Shown here: one piece after another, positions 33,190 to 43,628 of the stretch
Numbering within the stretch: position 1 is the first letter of the stretch
Layout of the letters: each line of letters opens with the position of its first letter
NCBI GenBank assembly: GCA_001769655.1
Contig: MEPC01000020.1
Span: forward strand, 281,922 to 327,316
Direction: 5' to 3'
DNA from: Bacteroidetes bacterium RIFCSPLOWO2_12_FULL_37_12
GTDB lineage: Bacteria; Bacteroidota; Bacteroidia; 2-12-FULL-37-12
Length of the DNA: 45,395 nt
Notes under the pieces: model-generated
What the model was told of the DNA's origin: nothing
What the model saw: the letters and a program-made list of their open reading frames with translations, nothing else
The model's database searches: none
Position numbers and translations under genes: made by a program

Positions 33190-36100
33190 ATGGTTAAATA
33201 TTTACTCATTTTTCTTTTTTCTTTTTTTCTTTTATATATATTTACATGTCCTTTCCCGGCTTCTGCGGAGCATTTTACCTCCATCGAAGTGAAAGAAGTG
33301 GTGAATAATTGTGATGGAACATTCACCTTCACTCTGAAGGTTTGCCTGGGATTAACTGATAATTTTGGTGCCACAAATGAGTTCACACTCATCTTTTCCG
33401 GTGGCACTTTTACAAGGGTTACCTCCCTGATTTCCTCATCCCTCAATGCCACTTTCAAAACATGTGATCAGAATTGTGATGTTGTCACAAAGTCCTGTTT
33501 GGGAACAGTTCTGGATGTAGCCACCGTTGCCGATGGAATTATCCGGGCGGTAGATCAGGTTTATTTTAATTCCGGCGTTTCTAATCCAACAGGTTACAAT
33601 TTTGTTGAGAACGATGAAATAGCGGGTTGCATATTAACCAACCCTGAGAATATCTGCGTTGATATTCAATTGACAACAAAAGGATATCCTACACAAATAG
33701 AGTTAACCGGATTTGAAAATAATTATATACCGTTAAATGAAGACGATAAAAAAATAGCGAATACACCTTCTGCTCCTTGTTGTCAGCCACAAATCACCTT
33801 CACTTCTTCTCCCGCATCTTGTCAAGGTGTTTGCAACGGAACATCCAAAGCCAACGTCACTGGAATGCCACCTGCCTTTACCTATTTCTGGTCCCCAACC
33901 GGACAAATTACTGAAACTGCATTTGATTTATGTCTGGGTGACCATTCGGTTCAAGTAACTGACTCTATGGGATGTTCCAATACAGCACAAGTAACTATCT
34001 TACCTGCGGTCACTATCAATCTCTCCTCCGTTGTAAAGAATGTGGATTGTGTAGGAGGAAGTAATGGAGAAATCAATCTTTCAATTACGAATGGCACAAG
34101 CCCATATATTTTCAATTGGTCCAATGCAATGATTGACGAAGATCCCGACAGTTTGTCGAATGGCGAATATTTTGTGACTGTCACTGATGCCAACGGTTGT
34201 GTTGCCTTTAGAGTAGATTCTGTTAAAGAGGTTGCTTCCATTTCTCTGACGCTGACAAAAACAGATGCCACTTGTGGAAATAATGATGGCACAGCTACAG
34301 TGACACCCAGCGGTGGATTTGAACCGTATTCCTATTCATGGAATTCCCAGCCACCACAGACCGACTCGATAGCAACCGGTCTTTCAGTCGGAAATTTCTT
34401 TCTTACTGTCACCGACAATAAAGGGTGCGCCGCAGTAGGTTCTATCAGCATCAAAAACCAGAATGCACCGGTAATAAACGGGAATTCCATAGACGTTCGT
34501 TGTTTTAATGGCGCGGATGGAATGGTAACTATTTTAACCTCGCAGGGAACCCCCCCTTATGATTATTTATGGTCGGATGGTGACACAAATCAAAACCTTA
34601 ATGGAAAATCTGCCGGAGATTATACACTCACCGTAACGGATCAAAACGGATGCAAGGATATAAAAGATTTTGTGTTAGCGCAACCACCTGCAATTGAGGA
34701 CTCCCTGATTTTTTCGGATGTTACTTGTTTTGGATATAATGATGGTTCTATAAATGTATTTGCAGAAGGCGGTGTTCCCGGATATTCCTATAGTTGGTCT
34801 AATTTTCAAAATACATCCGCAATTGGTAATTTGGGTCCGGGCGACTATAGTGTCACTATTACTGATTCCAAAGGATGTTCGTTGGTAACTAATCAGTTGA
34901 TTTTTGAACCGCCGGCGTTAGTTTTGTCAACCAGTATGAATCCTCCTGATTGTAACGGGGCTGTCAATGGTTCCATCACTGCTGACTTATCAGGTGGCAC
35001 TCCTCCATATTTTTATCTTTGGAGTGACAATCAATTCGGACCGGTGGCAACCGGTTTAGCGGCGGATCATTTTTCTGTTACCGCCTGGGATAATAATGGA
35101 TGCACGCAGGTTCAATGTCTTACCCTGAATGAAAAAAATGCACCTCAGATTTCGATGGATATTAAAGATGCAGAATGTAACGGAGTTTCTGATGGATCCA
35201 TTGATGTCACTATTTCCGGAGGTCTTTCTCCTTATAGCTATCTTTGGTCATCGGGGGAACCGACAGAAGATATAAGTGGAGTGCCGGCAGGGAATTACGA
35301 ATTTACAGTTACCGATGCCAATGGGTGCAGAGCGTTTACGGATTGTGGAGGAGTGACACTTGACCAACCAACCACGTTGGAATTCAGCATAGAGTCAACC
35401 GACGCAAACTGTGGCGCGTCAGATGGTTCAGCCACCGTTCATGTTATCGGAGGGTTGGGTCCTTACACCTATTCATGGGGTCCCGACCTGAATCAAACCG
35501 ATAGCATTGCTACCGGATTGAGTTATGGAAATTATGAGGTTCTTTTTAAAGATGCCAATGGATGCATGGGGGGAGCAGGAGTGAAAATACTCAATATCGG
35601 AGGAATTACCGTTGATACGTCAGATAATAAAGACATCCGTTGTTTTGGTTTGAACAATGGGTCTATAAATATTACCTGCACCGGCGGATTATTACAACCT
35701 TATTCCTACAGCTGGTCAACTACTGCTACGCTAGAAGATTTATCTTCATTATCAAAAGGAAAGTATGTGGTGACAGTCACCGATGCCGCTAATTGCATGG
35801 GCGTCTCTGATTCAATAATCATTTCAGAACCCGAAGAATTAAGAGTGACAGCGCTTAAAAATGATATAACATGTCCGCAAGGATGTGATGGAATTGTTGA
35901 CATTACTCCAAGCGGCGGTACGTTAATATGGTATTGGCCCTATTACACCTATAGTTGGTCTTCCGGATTTAATGGTGAGGATTTGACCGGAGTTTGTGCA
36001 GATATCTATTCGGTGGCTATTATTGATTATAACGGTTGCAGAAAAGATACAACCATTCAGGTGATACAACCCCCGGACATTACGGCGAGTTATACTTTTC

Positions 36101-39100
36101 AAAAACCTGATTGTGGAGTTGAGAATGGTTCCATAGCGGCTAATTTATCGGGTGGCACTCCCGGTTATTCATATATATGGTTCACAAATCCCCAGCAGTT
36201 TGGTGCCACTGTACTGAATGTGGGTCCTGGATTTTATCCTATTCAGGTGCTTGATTCCCGCAATTGCCTTTTTGAAGATACACTTATGATTGAGAATGAT
36301 AATGCACCGGTTTTTTCAATTGTCGTCAGGGATTCCATACCTTGCTTTGGTGACAGTTCCGGTTATGCAGATGTTACTGTCACTTCGGGAGTGCCACCGT
36401 ATAATTATTTATGGTCAAGGGGAGATGAGACGGAGGACCTGGCAAATGTAAAATCCGGAATATATTATCTGACGGTGACAGGCAATAACGGATGTTCCTC
36501 CATCAGCCGTGTCATTTTTACGGAACCGGACCCGCTAACTTTATCAGGTTTTTCGAATGATACGTATTGCAAGGGAGTGGCAACCGGCTCTATAGATTTA
36601 AGTGTCACTCAAGGCACTTCCCCTTATGCTTATTCATGGTCGAATGATATAAAAATAGAAGACCCGGTCAATATTTCCAGTGGGTTATATATAGTGACGG
36701 TCACTGATGCAAAGGGATGTAAAGAACTTTCAGCATTTACAGTCAATGAAACCTTTCAATTATCACTTTCAACTGTGATTTCCAATGCTTCCTGCAATGT
36801 GAGCAATGGGAGTATAACGGTCAACCCATCCGGAGTTCCCGAAGGATTTTCCTATTCATGGAACACACAACCGGCGCAAACAGATCAAACGGCGGTTAAT
36901 CTCGGAACCGGCGGTTACATAGTGACAGTCACCAGCACAAGCGGTTGTTCAGCTCAGGTAAATGCCGGTGTAAGTAATATCAGCGGACCCACTATTACCC
37001 TGCTGGGAAAAAATAATGTAAGTTGTTTTAAGGGAAGTGATGGAAATATTTCTGTTTTGGTTAATGGAGAAAAATCTCCTTTTACGATTTCATGGACCAA
37101 TGGAATTTCCATAGATAGTTTGCAACAGGTTTCGCCGGGCACTTATTCTTTACCCTTGCTGACGGCAGGTGATTATTTCGTAGTTGCCAGAGATCCCAAC
37201 GGTTGTAAGTTTGTTTTAACAGAAACCCTTATTCAACCCGATGATATTACGATCAGCAAACTTATAACTCAGGAAACGTGCCCCGGTAAAAAAAATGGCT
37301 CTGTAACGGTATCAGTGACAGGAGGCGTTTCTCCTTTTTCTTATTCATGGAATACCGGATCTGTATTGGATGAATTAACTAATTTGTTAAACAATGATTA
37401 TTACATTACTGTCACCGATTCCATGCTTTGTAGTAAATCCGATACAATCAATGTTCCTGTAGGTTATGTTCTATCGGATAGTTATGGTGTAAAAGATGCT
37501 AATTGTAATTTGAATGATGGAAGCATAGTAGTGACACCATCTCAGGGAACTTTCCCCTATTCTTTTTCATGGAATCATAATCCTGGCTTGGATAATGACA
37601 CAGCAAATACATTGATTGCAGGAAAATATTTTTTAACAGTTACCGATAATAACGGGTGTATATTAATGGATAGCATGACGGTAGGAAACATTCCAACGCA
37701 AATTGTTCAAATAAGCAATGTAATAAATGTATCCTGCAAGGGAAATTCAGATGGCTCTGTTTTCCTGAACGTAAATGGTGGAATCGCTCCTTTTCTTTAT
37801 TCATGGTCGAATGGCAAAACGGAATCACCGATGGATTCCCTTTCTACCGGTACATACACAGTTACTGTCACTGACCAACGGAGTTGTACAGCAACATCTG
37901 ACACGCTTATAACGGAACCCCTTTTACTCACACTCACAGGTTATTTTAGTCCTTCTACTTGTACCGCTAATGACGGAAAAGCGTGGATAGACGTATCTGG
38001 TGGCACTTCACCATTTTCCTATTCATGGGATACTCAACCTTTTCAATCAACCGATACAGCCAGAAACATACCAGCCGGAACCTATATGGCTTTTGTTACC
38101 GATGCAAAAGGATGTAATGATTCGGTGACCATCCAGCTTTCAAACACCAATATAACTATTACAATAGAAGAAAAAGCAGATGCCACCTGCAAAGGGAAAT
38201 TTGACGGGTATATTGTGGTTTCTGCTGACGGAGGTGCTTCTCCTTATTCTTTTTCATGGTCAACTTTTGAAAATACGGACAGTATAGCAAACCTTGGCAA
38301 AGGAAATTATGAAATATCCGTGAGTGATGTAAATGGTTGTCTTGCTTTTAAAAGCATTCCACTGCTTGAACTGGATTCCATTGTTCTTTCGTTCCAGAAA
38401 AAAACAGTAAGTTGTTATATGGGTTCTGATGGCACTCTTCAGACAACAGCCGGCGGGGGTGATGGAAATTATGATTATAGCTGGTCAACCGGTGACACTT
38501 CAGCGCTTGCATTGAATCTTACAGCGGGCAGTTATTCTATTACTGTAAATGATGACAATGGCTGTGTTACCACAGATACAGTGACACTAAACCAGTTTGC
38601 TCGCATTGATATTTCTACTCAATTTAAAAATCCTTCCTGCGGCGAATCAAATGGAAAAATAGACGTTACTCCATCCGGCGGGGCAGGAAATTATTCTTTT
38701 TCATGGAATACGGGTGAACTTGTTTTTTTTGTTGATACACTGGCTCCCGGAATTTTTTCTGTAACCATAACCGACGGAAATAATTGTTCAGTTGACACAT
38801 CTTATGCACTGGCAAACGAAGCGGGACCGGTAGTTAATCTGGGCAGTGACACAGTGATTTGTGCAGGCAATTCGCTGACACTGGATGCGGGAAATCCCGG
38901 GTTGAGTTTTTCGTGGATGCCCGGAGGAGAAACCACACAGAATATTTCGGTCTTACAGGAAAATAATTATTCAGTACAGGTTACCGATTTAAACGGTTGC
39001 ATTGGTAACGATATTATTTTTGTCAATGTTGACACCGTATTGCTCGATGCCGGTGTGGACAGAATTCAGTGCAGGGATTCCAGTATTTTATTATCGGCAG

Positions 39101-40002
39101 ACGGAGGAGTGACTTATTTATGGACTCCTTCAACAGGATTGAGTGACACTAAGATTCCAAACCCGGTAGTGACACTTTTCCAATCACAGACCTATCAAGT
39201 GAGTGCCACAGATATTTTCGGATGTTCCGCTACAGATGAGATAACCATTCGTGTTTCTCCGGAAAGTTATTCGATTTCAGAGGACCAGAAAATCTGCAAA
39301 GGAGATGTTATTCCATTGAAGGCAGTCGGAGGGGAATCATATAGCTGGTTTCCTGCAAAGGGCTTAAACAATTCCGCAATTCCTGAACCGCAAGCCACAC
39401 CGGATAGTTCTGTAATTTATCATGTAGAAATTACCGATTCCAATGGATGTAAGGTGCGCGATTCATTGCAGGTTACGGTTTTTCCTTTACCGGTTGCAGA
39501 CGCCGGCAGTGACACAACAATAGTAAAAAGTCAAACCGTAATTTTAAAAGGGAGTGGGGGAGGAGTATATCAATGGGAGCCGGCAGATGGACTTTCGTGT
39601 TACGATTGTCAACAACCGGTGGCATCGCCGCAGAATACTATTGCGTATATTTTAACCGTAAAAACATTTGATTTATGCATTTCTAAAGATACCGTTTACA
39701 TCTATGTAGAAGAAGACAAAGGAGTATTTGTTCCCAATATTTTTACACCGAATAGCGATAACCAAAATGATATTTTTTATGTCAGAAAGTATTTAATAGG
39801 ATATGAAATCATCAACTTCAGATTCTCTATATTCGACCGTTGGGGAAATAAAGTATTTTCAGCAACTAATCCTGACGAGGGCTGGGATGGAACTTTTCAC
39901 GGATTGCCGATGAATGCCGGAGTATTTGTTTATACAGTGGAGATTACATATTCTAATAATAATACGGTAGTAAAGAAAGGAAACGTGACACTAATTCGTT
40001 AA
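33190..40002 (+). CDS. Giant SprB-repeat adhesin with gliding-motility-type C-terminal domain
   Basis: The protein has 2270 residues. The ATG at 33190 begins a clean signal peptide (MVKYLLIFLFSFFLLYIF to PASA), so the thirteen open codons upstream are not used. A unique N-terminal domain (about 25-195) is Cys-rich. Residues of about 200-1873 are about 22 SprB-type repeats (PF13573), each of the form C-x-G-x-x-D/N-G-S-I, G-G-x-x-P-Y-x-Y-x-W-S and G-x-Y-x-V-T-V-T-D-x-x-G-C. Four PKD/Ig-like units follow (about 1880-2173). The end, VFVPNIFTPNSDNQNDIFYV through FSIFDRWGNKVFSA to NAGVFVYTVE, is the gliding motility-associated (CHU_C, T9SS type B) domain. SprB in Flavobacterium johnsoniae is a mobile surface adhesin; the gene order with a PorP/SprF protein just downstream is the same as sprB-sprF. 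Gliding or substrate attachment is inferred. Confidence 0.92.
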   Translation: MVKYLLIFLFSFFLLYIFTCPFPASAEHFTSIEVKEVVNNCDGTFTFTLKVCLGLTDNFGATNEFTLIFSGGTFTRVTSLISSSLNATFKTCDQNCDVVTKSCLGTVLDVATVADGIIRAVDQVYFNSGVSNPTGYNFVENDEIAGCILTNPENICVDIQLTTKGYPTQIELTGFENNYIPLNEDDKKIANTPSAPCCQPQITFTSSPASCQGVCNGTSKANVTGMPPAFTYFWSPTGQITETAFDLCLGDHSVQVTDSMGCSNTAQVTILPAVTINLSSVVKNVDCVGGSNGEINLSITNGTSPYIFNWSNAMIDEDPDSLSNGEYFVTVTDANGCVAFRVDSVKEVASISLTLTKTDATCGNNDGTATVTPSGGFEPYSYSWNSQPPQTDSIATGLSVGNFFLTVTDNKGCAAVGSISIKNQNAPVINGNSIDVRCFNGADGMVTILTSQGTPPYDYLWSDGDTNQNLNGKSAGDYTLTVTDQNGCKDIKDFVLAQPPAIEDSLIFSDVTCFGYNDGSINVFAEGGVPGYSYSWSNFQNTSAIGNLGPGDYSVTITDSKGCSLVTNQLIFEPPALVLSTSMNPPDCNGAVNGSITADLSGGTPPYFYLWSDNQFGPVATGLAADHFSVTAWDNNGCTQVQCLTLNEKNAPQISMDIKDAECNGVSDGSIDVTISGGLSPYSYLWSSGEPTEDISGVPAGNYEFTVTDANGCRAFTDCGGVTLDQPTTLEFSIESTDANCGASDGSATVHVIGGLGPYTYSWGPDLNQTDSIATGLSYGNYEVLFKDANGCMGGAGVKILNIGGITVDTSDNKDIRCFGLNNGSINITCTGGLLQPYSYSWSTTATLEDLSSLSKGKYVVTVTDAANCMGVSDSIIISEPEELRVTALKNDITCPQGCDGIVDITPSGGTLIWYWPYYTYSWSSGFNGEDLTGVCADIYSVAIIDYNGCRKDTTIQVIQPPDITASYTFQKPDCGVENGSIAANLSGGTPGYSYIWFTNPQQFGATVLNVGPGFYPIQVLDSRNCLFEDTLMIENDNAPVFSIVVRDSIPCFGDSSGYADVTVTSGVPPYNYLWSRGDETEDLANVKSGIYYLTVTGNNGCSSISRVIFTEPDPLTLSGFSNDTYCKGVATGSIDLSVTQGTSPYAYSWSNDIKIEDPVNISSGLYIVTVTDAKGCKELSAFTVNETFQLSLSTVISNASCNVSNGSITVNPSGVPEGFSYSWNTQPAQTDQTAVNLGTGGYIVTVTSTSGCSAQVNAGVSNISGPTITLLGKNNVSCFKGSDGNISVLVNGEKSPFTISWTNGISIDSLQQVSPGTYSLPLLTAGDYFVVARDPNGCKFVLTETLIQPDDITISKLITQETCPGKKNGSVTVSVTGGVSPFSYSWNTGSVLDELTNLLNNDYYITVTDSMLCSKSDTINVPVGYVLSDSYGVKDANCNLNDGSIVVTPSQGTFPYSFSWNHNPGLDNDTANTLIAGKYFLTVTDNNGCILMDSMTVGNIPTQIVQISNVINVSCKGNSDGSVFLNVNGGIAPFLYSWSNGKTESPMDSLSTGTYTVTVTDQRSCTATSDTLITEPLLLTLTGYFSPSTCTANDGKAWIDVSGGTSPFSYSWDTQPFQSTDTARNIPAGTYMAFVTDAKGCNDSVTIQLSNTNITITIEEKADATCKGKFDGYIVVSADGGASPYSFSWSTFENTDSIANLGKGNYEISVSDVNGCLAFKSIPLLELDSIVLSFQKKTVSCYMGSDGTLQTTAGGGDGNYDYSWSTGDTSALALNLTAGSYSITVNDDNGCVTTDTVTLNQFARIDISTQFKNPSCGESNGKIDVTPSGGAGNYSFSWNTGELVFFVDTLAPGIFSVTITDGNNCSVDTSYALANEAGPVVNLGSDTVICAGNSLTLDAGNPGLSFSWMPGGETTQNISVLQENNYSVQVTDLNGCIGNDIIFVNVDTVLLDAGVDRIQCRDSSILLSADGGVTYLWTPSTGLSDTKIPNPVVTLFQSQTYQVSATDIFGCSATDEITIRVSPESYSISEDQKICKGDVIPLKAVGGESYSWFPAKGLNNSAIPEPQATPDSSVIYHVEITDSNGCKVRDSLQVTVFPLPVADAGSDTTIVKSQTVILKGSGGGVYQWEPADGLSCYDCQQPVASPQNTIAYILTVKTFDLCISKDTVYIYVEEDKGVFVPNIFTPNSDNQNDIFYVRKYLIGYEIINFRFSIFDRWGNKVFSATNPDEGWDGTFHGLPMNAGVFVYTVEITYSNNNTVVKKGNVTLIR

Positions 40003-40032
40003 AATATTTAGGATTTTTATTTTTAACTATAT

Positions 40033-40080
40033 AACCATTCAACCATTCAACCATTTAACCATTTAACCATTCAACCATTT
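40033..40080. repeat. Six 8-bp tandem repeats (AACCATTY) abutting the porP/sprF start
   Basis: Six units, AACCATTC or AACCATTT, are exactly in tandem over 48 bp and end 2 bp before the ATG at 40083. They take up the place where a ribosome-binding site would be. Confidence 0.9.
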
Positions 40081-40082
40081 AT

Positions 40083-41120
40083 ATGTTCTACATTCTCTTC
40101 ATACTATTTTCCACCTCCCTCTCCGCGCAGGACCTCCATTTTTCTCAGTTTTCAGATTCACCGCTAAACCTGAATCCTGCATTGGCTGGAGTTTTTAACG
40201 GCGACTTCCGTTGGGTGGGCAATTATCGCAGTCAGTGGTCGAGTGTCACTATACCTTATTCCACCTCTGCGGCATCACTTGATTTACCCATTGTAAAAAC
40301 CGCAAGCAATAATTTTATTGGAATTGGCGGTTCTGCTTTTATTGATAAAGCGGGTGACTCCGGTTTTAAAACCACGCAATTCAATTTTGCTTTTTCGTAT
40401 GACCAGACCTTCTCAAGTTCTCCTTTACATCGCAATGACCGGAAAACAACCCAAACAGTGTCACTCGGAATGATGGCAGGATACGGGCAGGTGAGCATTG
40501 ACCCTTCGGGTTTGATTTTTGATTCGCAGTTTGATGGAAGAAATCTGAATAATAATCTTCCCGGGGAGTCATTGCCTTTATATCAGTTTTTTTACCCTGA
40601 CATATCACTGGGTTTTCTTTGGTCGCTAACTACCAAATATATTATCGACCAGTTTGACCTTTATCTTGGCGGCGCATGGTACCATCTTAATTTTCCGAAC
40701 CGTTCATTTATGGGAAACAACGGAGCTTTTTTATATCCTAAATACGTAGTCCATGCCGGCTCGCAGTTCAAATTGAATGACCGCATTTATTTTCTTCCCA
40801 CAGCCGTTTATTTCCTGCAGGGACCGAGCACAGAACTGATGGGTGGCACGTATATTAAATATGTGATTAATCCGAGCGTTCTTACCAAGCCCTCGTTTTA
40901 TGCGGGCGCATGGTACCGTTTACAGGATGCGTGGACGGTAGGAATAAAATTTTATTATGATAATATTATTGTGGGATACAGTTATGATATAAATTCGTCG
41001 GATCTCTATGTGGCGAGCAATCTCAGAGGAGCCAATGAACTATCCATAACATTCATGAATCCTAAACCGAGCCGTAAGAAGCCCTACCGGCGGTTAGAGT
41101 GTCCGGTATTTGGGAGTTGA
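40083..41120 (+). CDS. PorP/SprF family type IX secretion system membrane protein
   Basis: The 345-residue protein has a signal peptide ending SLSAQ, then DLHFSQFSDSPLNLNPALAG and WVGNYRSQWSSV, the opening of the PorP/SprF family (TIGR03519), and a beta-rich body expected to be an outer-membrane barrel. Family members serve as partners for T9SS type B cargo: F. johnsoniae SprF is needed for surface delivery of SprB. Here the gene follows the giant SprB-type gene by 80 bp, so it is most likely its dedicated partner. The leader consists of six 8-bp repeats and shows no Shine-Dalgarno sequence. Confidence 0.92.
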   Translation: MFYILFILFSTSLSAQDLHFSQFSDSPLNLNPALAGVFNGDFRWVGNYRSQWSSVTIPYSTSAASLDLPIVKTASNNFIGIGGSAFIDKAGDSGFKTTQFNFAFSYDQTFSSSPLHRNDRKTTQTVSLGMMAGYGQVSIDPSGLIFDSQFDGRNLNNNLPGESLPLYQFFYPDISLGFLWSLTTKYIIDQFDLYLGGAWYHLNFPNRSFMGNNGAFLYPKYVVHAGSQFKLNDRIYFLPTAVYFLQGPSTELMGGTYIKYVINPSVLTKPSFYAGAWYRLQDAWTVGIKFYYDNIIVGYSYDINSSDLYVASNLRGANELSITFMNPKPSRKKPYRRLECPVFGS

Positions 41121-41133
41121 GGTTCCCCCACCC

Positions 41134-43407
41134 TCACCCCCCCACTTGCTGTAATTTGATAAGATTCAGCGCTCCCCCTGCCTTAAACCATTCAATCTGA
41201 TTGGAATTGTAGGTATGATTAAGCAAACACTCATCACGGGTAGTGTCACTATGATGCAGAACCAGTTTTAGTGGCACGCCTTCGCTGAAATGTTGCAATC
41301 CGTTGATTTCTATTTCATCGTCTTCACGGATTTTATCGTAATTGGTTTTATCTGCAAACGTTAGCGCAAGCATGCCTTGTTTTTTAAGATTTGTTTCGTG
41401 AATTCTGGCAAATGATTTTACAATAATTGCCCTCACATTCAAATGTCGTGGTTCCATGGCGGCATGTTCCCGTGAAGAACCTTCTCCGTAATTTTCTTCC
41501 CCGAAAACTACAGAGCCAAGCCCCGCTTTTTTATAAGTCCTGGCTGTGAGTGGCACTGATTCATAGACACCGGTAAGCTGATTTTTTACAGAGTCCGTTT
41601 TATCGTTAAAATAATTAATAGCGCCGGTAAGCATGTTATTGGAAATATTATCGAGATGCCCTCTGTATTTCAACCAGGGACCTGCCATGGAAATATGGTC
41701 GGTAGTGCATTTTCCTTTTACTTTAATTAAAACCTTTAATCCTTTCAGGTCAACACCTTCCCACGGACTAAAGGAATCAAGTAATTGTAAACGGTCTGAT
41801 GCAGGATTAACTTTTATGGTAACGCCAGAACCGTTTTTTGCAGGGGGCTGAAATCCTGCATCCTCTACGTGAAAACCATTGGGGGGCAACTCCACTCCCT
41901 TCGGTTCATCCAATCGTACAGGTTTTCCTTCTTCGTTTATTAACGTATCAGTCATAGGATTAAAACAAAGATCTCCTGCCAACACCATTGCCGTAACAAT
42001 TTCAGGAGAAGCCACAAAGGCATGCGTATTAGGATTACCATCATTCCGTTTTGCAAAATTCCTGTTGAAAGAAGTAATGATGGAATTTTTTTCTTTTTTA
42101 TCTGCATTATGACGTGCCCATTGACCTATGCAAGGACCGCAGGCATTTGCCAATACGTTTCCACCTATTTTTTCAAAAACATCTAATTTTCCATCTTTCT
42201 CAACGGTATATCGCACCAATTCAGAACCCGGAGTAATGGTAAACTCTGCTTTAGCTTTCAATTTCTTTTCTAACGCCTGTTTTGCTACAGAAGCCGAGCG
42301 GTCTATGTCCTCATAAGAGGAATTAGTGCAAGAGCCGATTAATCCCACATCTAATTTTTTGGGCCAACCATTTTGTGTCACTGCATTTTTAAATTGGGAA
42401 AGGGGCCAGGCAAGGTCTGGTGTGAAAGGACCATTGATATGTGGTTCCAGTTCAGATAGATTTATTTCTATCACCTTATCAAAATAATTTTCCGGTTTTT
42501 CATAGACCTCTTTGTCTGCGGTAAGATGTTCTGAAATATTTTCAGCGGCAAGTGCCACTTCTTTTCTACCGGTGACACTAAGATAGTCATGCATTTTCTT
42601 ATCATAACCAAACACAGAAGTAGTGGCGCCGATTTCTGCTCCCATGTTGCAAATCGTACCTTTTCCGGTGCAGGAAAGGGAGAGTGCTCCTTCCCCGAAA
42701 TATTCCAGAATTGAACCGGTACCGCCTTTTACGGTAAGAATTCCAGCCACTTTTAAGATAACATCTTTGGCAGAAGTCCATCCATTGAGTTTTCCTTTCA
42801 GATGAATCCCGATTAATTTCGGAAATTTTAATTCCCAGGGCATTCCCGCCATCACATCCACCGCATCAGCTCCGCCAACGCCAATGGCAATCATTCCAAG
42901 ACCACCGGCATTTACGGTATGCGAATCAGTTCCTATCATCATCCCTCCTGGAAATGCATAATTTTCGAGCAAAACCTGATGAATAATTCCGGCTCCGGGT
43001 TTCCAGAAACCAATTCCATATTTAGCGGATACAGCAGAGAGGAAGTCATATACTTCCTTATTTGTATCCAGCGCAGTGGCGAGATCCTCCTTCGCTCCGG
43101 ATTTTGCCTGAATTAAATGGTCGCAATGAACCGTTGCGGGAACAGCAGAAGTTGTCCTACCAGCTTGCATAAATTGCAACAGCGCCATTTGAGCAGTGGC
43201 ATCCTGCATGGCTACACGGTCAGGTGCAAAGTCCACATACGATTTTCCCCGCTCATACTCTTTCGAAAAGTCAGTACGAGCGAAAAGATGAGTATAAAGA
43301 ATTTTTTCAGTGAATGTCAATGCCCTTCCGGTTATTTTTCTGGTCATTGCAATTCTTGCCGGAATTTTCGAATAGGCATTCTGGATGAGGTTTAAATCGA
43401 ATAGCAT
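41134..43407 (-). CDS. acn: Aconitate hydratase (mitochondrial-type)
   Basis: The 757-residue TCA-cycle enzyme isomerises citrate and isocitrate using a [4Fe-4S] cluster. The cluster ligands are Cys360 ([12 protein letters not shown]), Cys423 and Cys426 ([10 protein letters not shown]), at nearly the same positions as in mammalian mitochondrial aconitase. Other hallmarks are [29 protein letters not shown] and the C-terminal swivel domain with [18 protein letters not shown] use the ATG at 43407 ([14 protein letters not shown]), as the 28 upstream codons are not typical and lie over the probable promoter. It is convergent with the porP/sprF gene, with 13 bp between stops, and unrelated to the T9SS genes. 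Confidence 0.95.
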   Translation of the reverse strand: MLFDLNLIQNAYSKIPARIAMTRKITGRALTFTEKILYTHLFARTDFSKEYERGKSYVDFAPDRVAMQDATAQMALLQFMQAGRTTSAVPATVHCDHLIQAKSGAKEDLATALDTNKEVYDFLSAVSAKYGIGFWKPGAGIIHQVLLENYAFPGGMMIGTDSHTVNAGGLGMIAIGVGGADAVDVMAGMPWELKFPKLIGIHLKGKLNGWTSAKDVILKVAGILTVKGGTGSILEYFGEGALSLSCTGKGTICNMGAEIGATTSVFGYDKKMHDYLSVTGRKEVALAAENISEHLTADKEVYEKPENYFDKVIEINLSELEPHINGPFTPDLAWPLSQFKNAVTQNGWPKKLDVGLIGSCTNSSYEDIDRSASVAKQALEKKLKAKAEFTITPGSELVRYTVEKDGKLDVFEKIGGNVLANACGPCIGQWARHNADKKEKNSIITSFNRNFAKRNDGNPNTHAFVASPEIVTAMVLAGDLCFNPMTDTLINEEGKPVRLDEPKGVELPPNGFHVEDAGFQPPAKNGSGVTIKVNPASDRLQLLDSFSPWEGVDLKGLKVLIKVKGKCTTDHISMAGPWLKYRGHLDNISNNMLTGAINYFNDKTDSVKNQLTGVYESVPLTARTYKKAGLGSVVFGEENYGEGSSREHAAMEPRHLNVRAIIVKSFARIHETNLKKQGMLALTFADKTNYDKIREDDEIEINGLQHFSEGVPLKLVLHHSDTTRDECLLNHTYNSNQIEWFKAGGALNLIKLQQVGG

Positions 43408-43430
43408 GGTTTTTTGGATTTTGAAAAGAG

Positions 43431-43438
43431 CAAACTTA
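43431..43438 (-). promoter_or_regulatory. -7 promoter element of the aconitase gene
   Basis: On the minus strand this reads TAAGTTTG, matching TAnnTTTG, 23 bp upstream of the chosen ATG at 43407. It supports that start over the longer frame. Confidence 0.5.
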
Positions 43439-43546
43439 CTTAAAATTTCTGATTTCACATAAACCGGATAAAAATCATAAAGTAAAGACACGGTGCTCCA
43501 TGTCTTTACATTCGCAAAAAAGATAGAAATTCGTTTTTTACCATGG

Positions 43547-43577
43547 TTGTGAATAATTAAAATTTCATGTAAGTTTG
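43547..43577 (+). promoter_or_regulatory. Promoter of the coiled-coil repeat gene
   Basis: TTGTG at 43547-43551 and TAAGTTTG at 43570-43577, 20 bp apart, match the Bacteroidota -33/-7 layout. The ATG at 43629 follows about 50 bp later. Confidence 0.6.
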
Positions 43578-43628
43578 TGATTAATAATAAAAAATAATTT
43601 TTACATCTAAGAGAATTTTCCTGCAGGT

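Noticed and set aside
33951-34292. Minus-strand open frame of 113 codons within the SprB-like gene
   Set aside because: It is the antisense of SprB repeats (similar shadows recur in other repeats at 35706 and 36954), as expected from repeated codon patterns.
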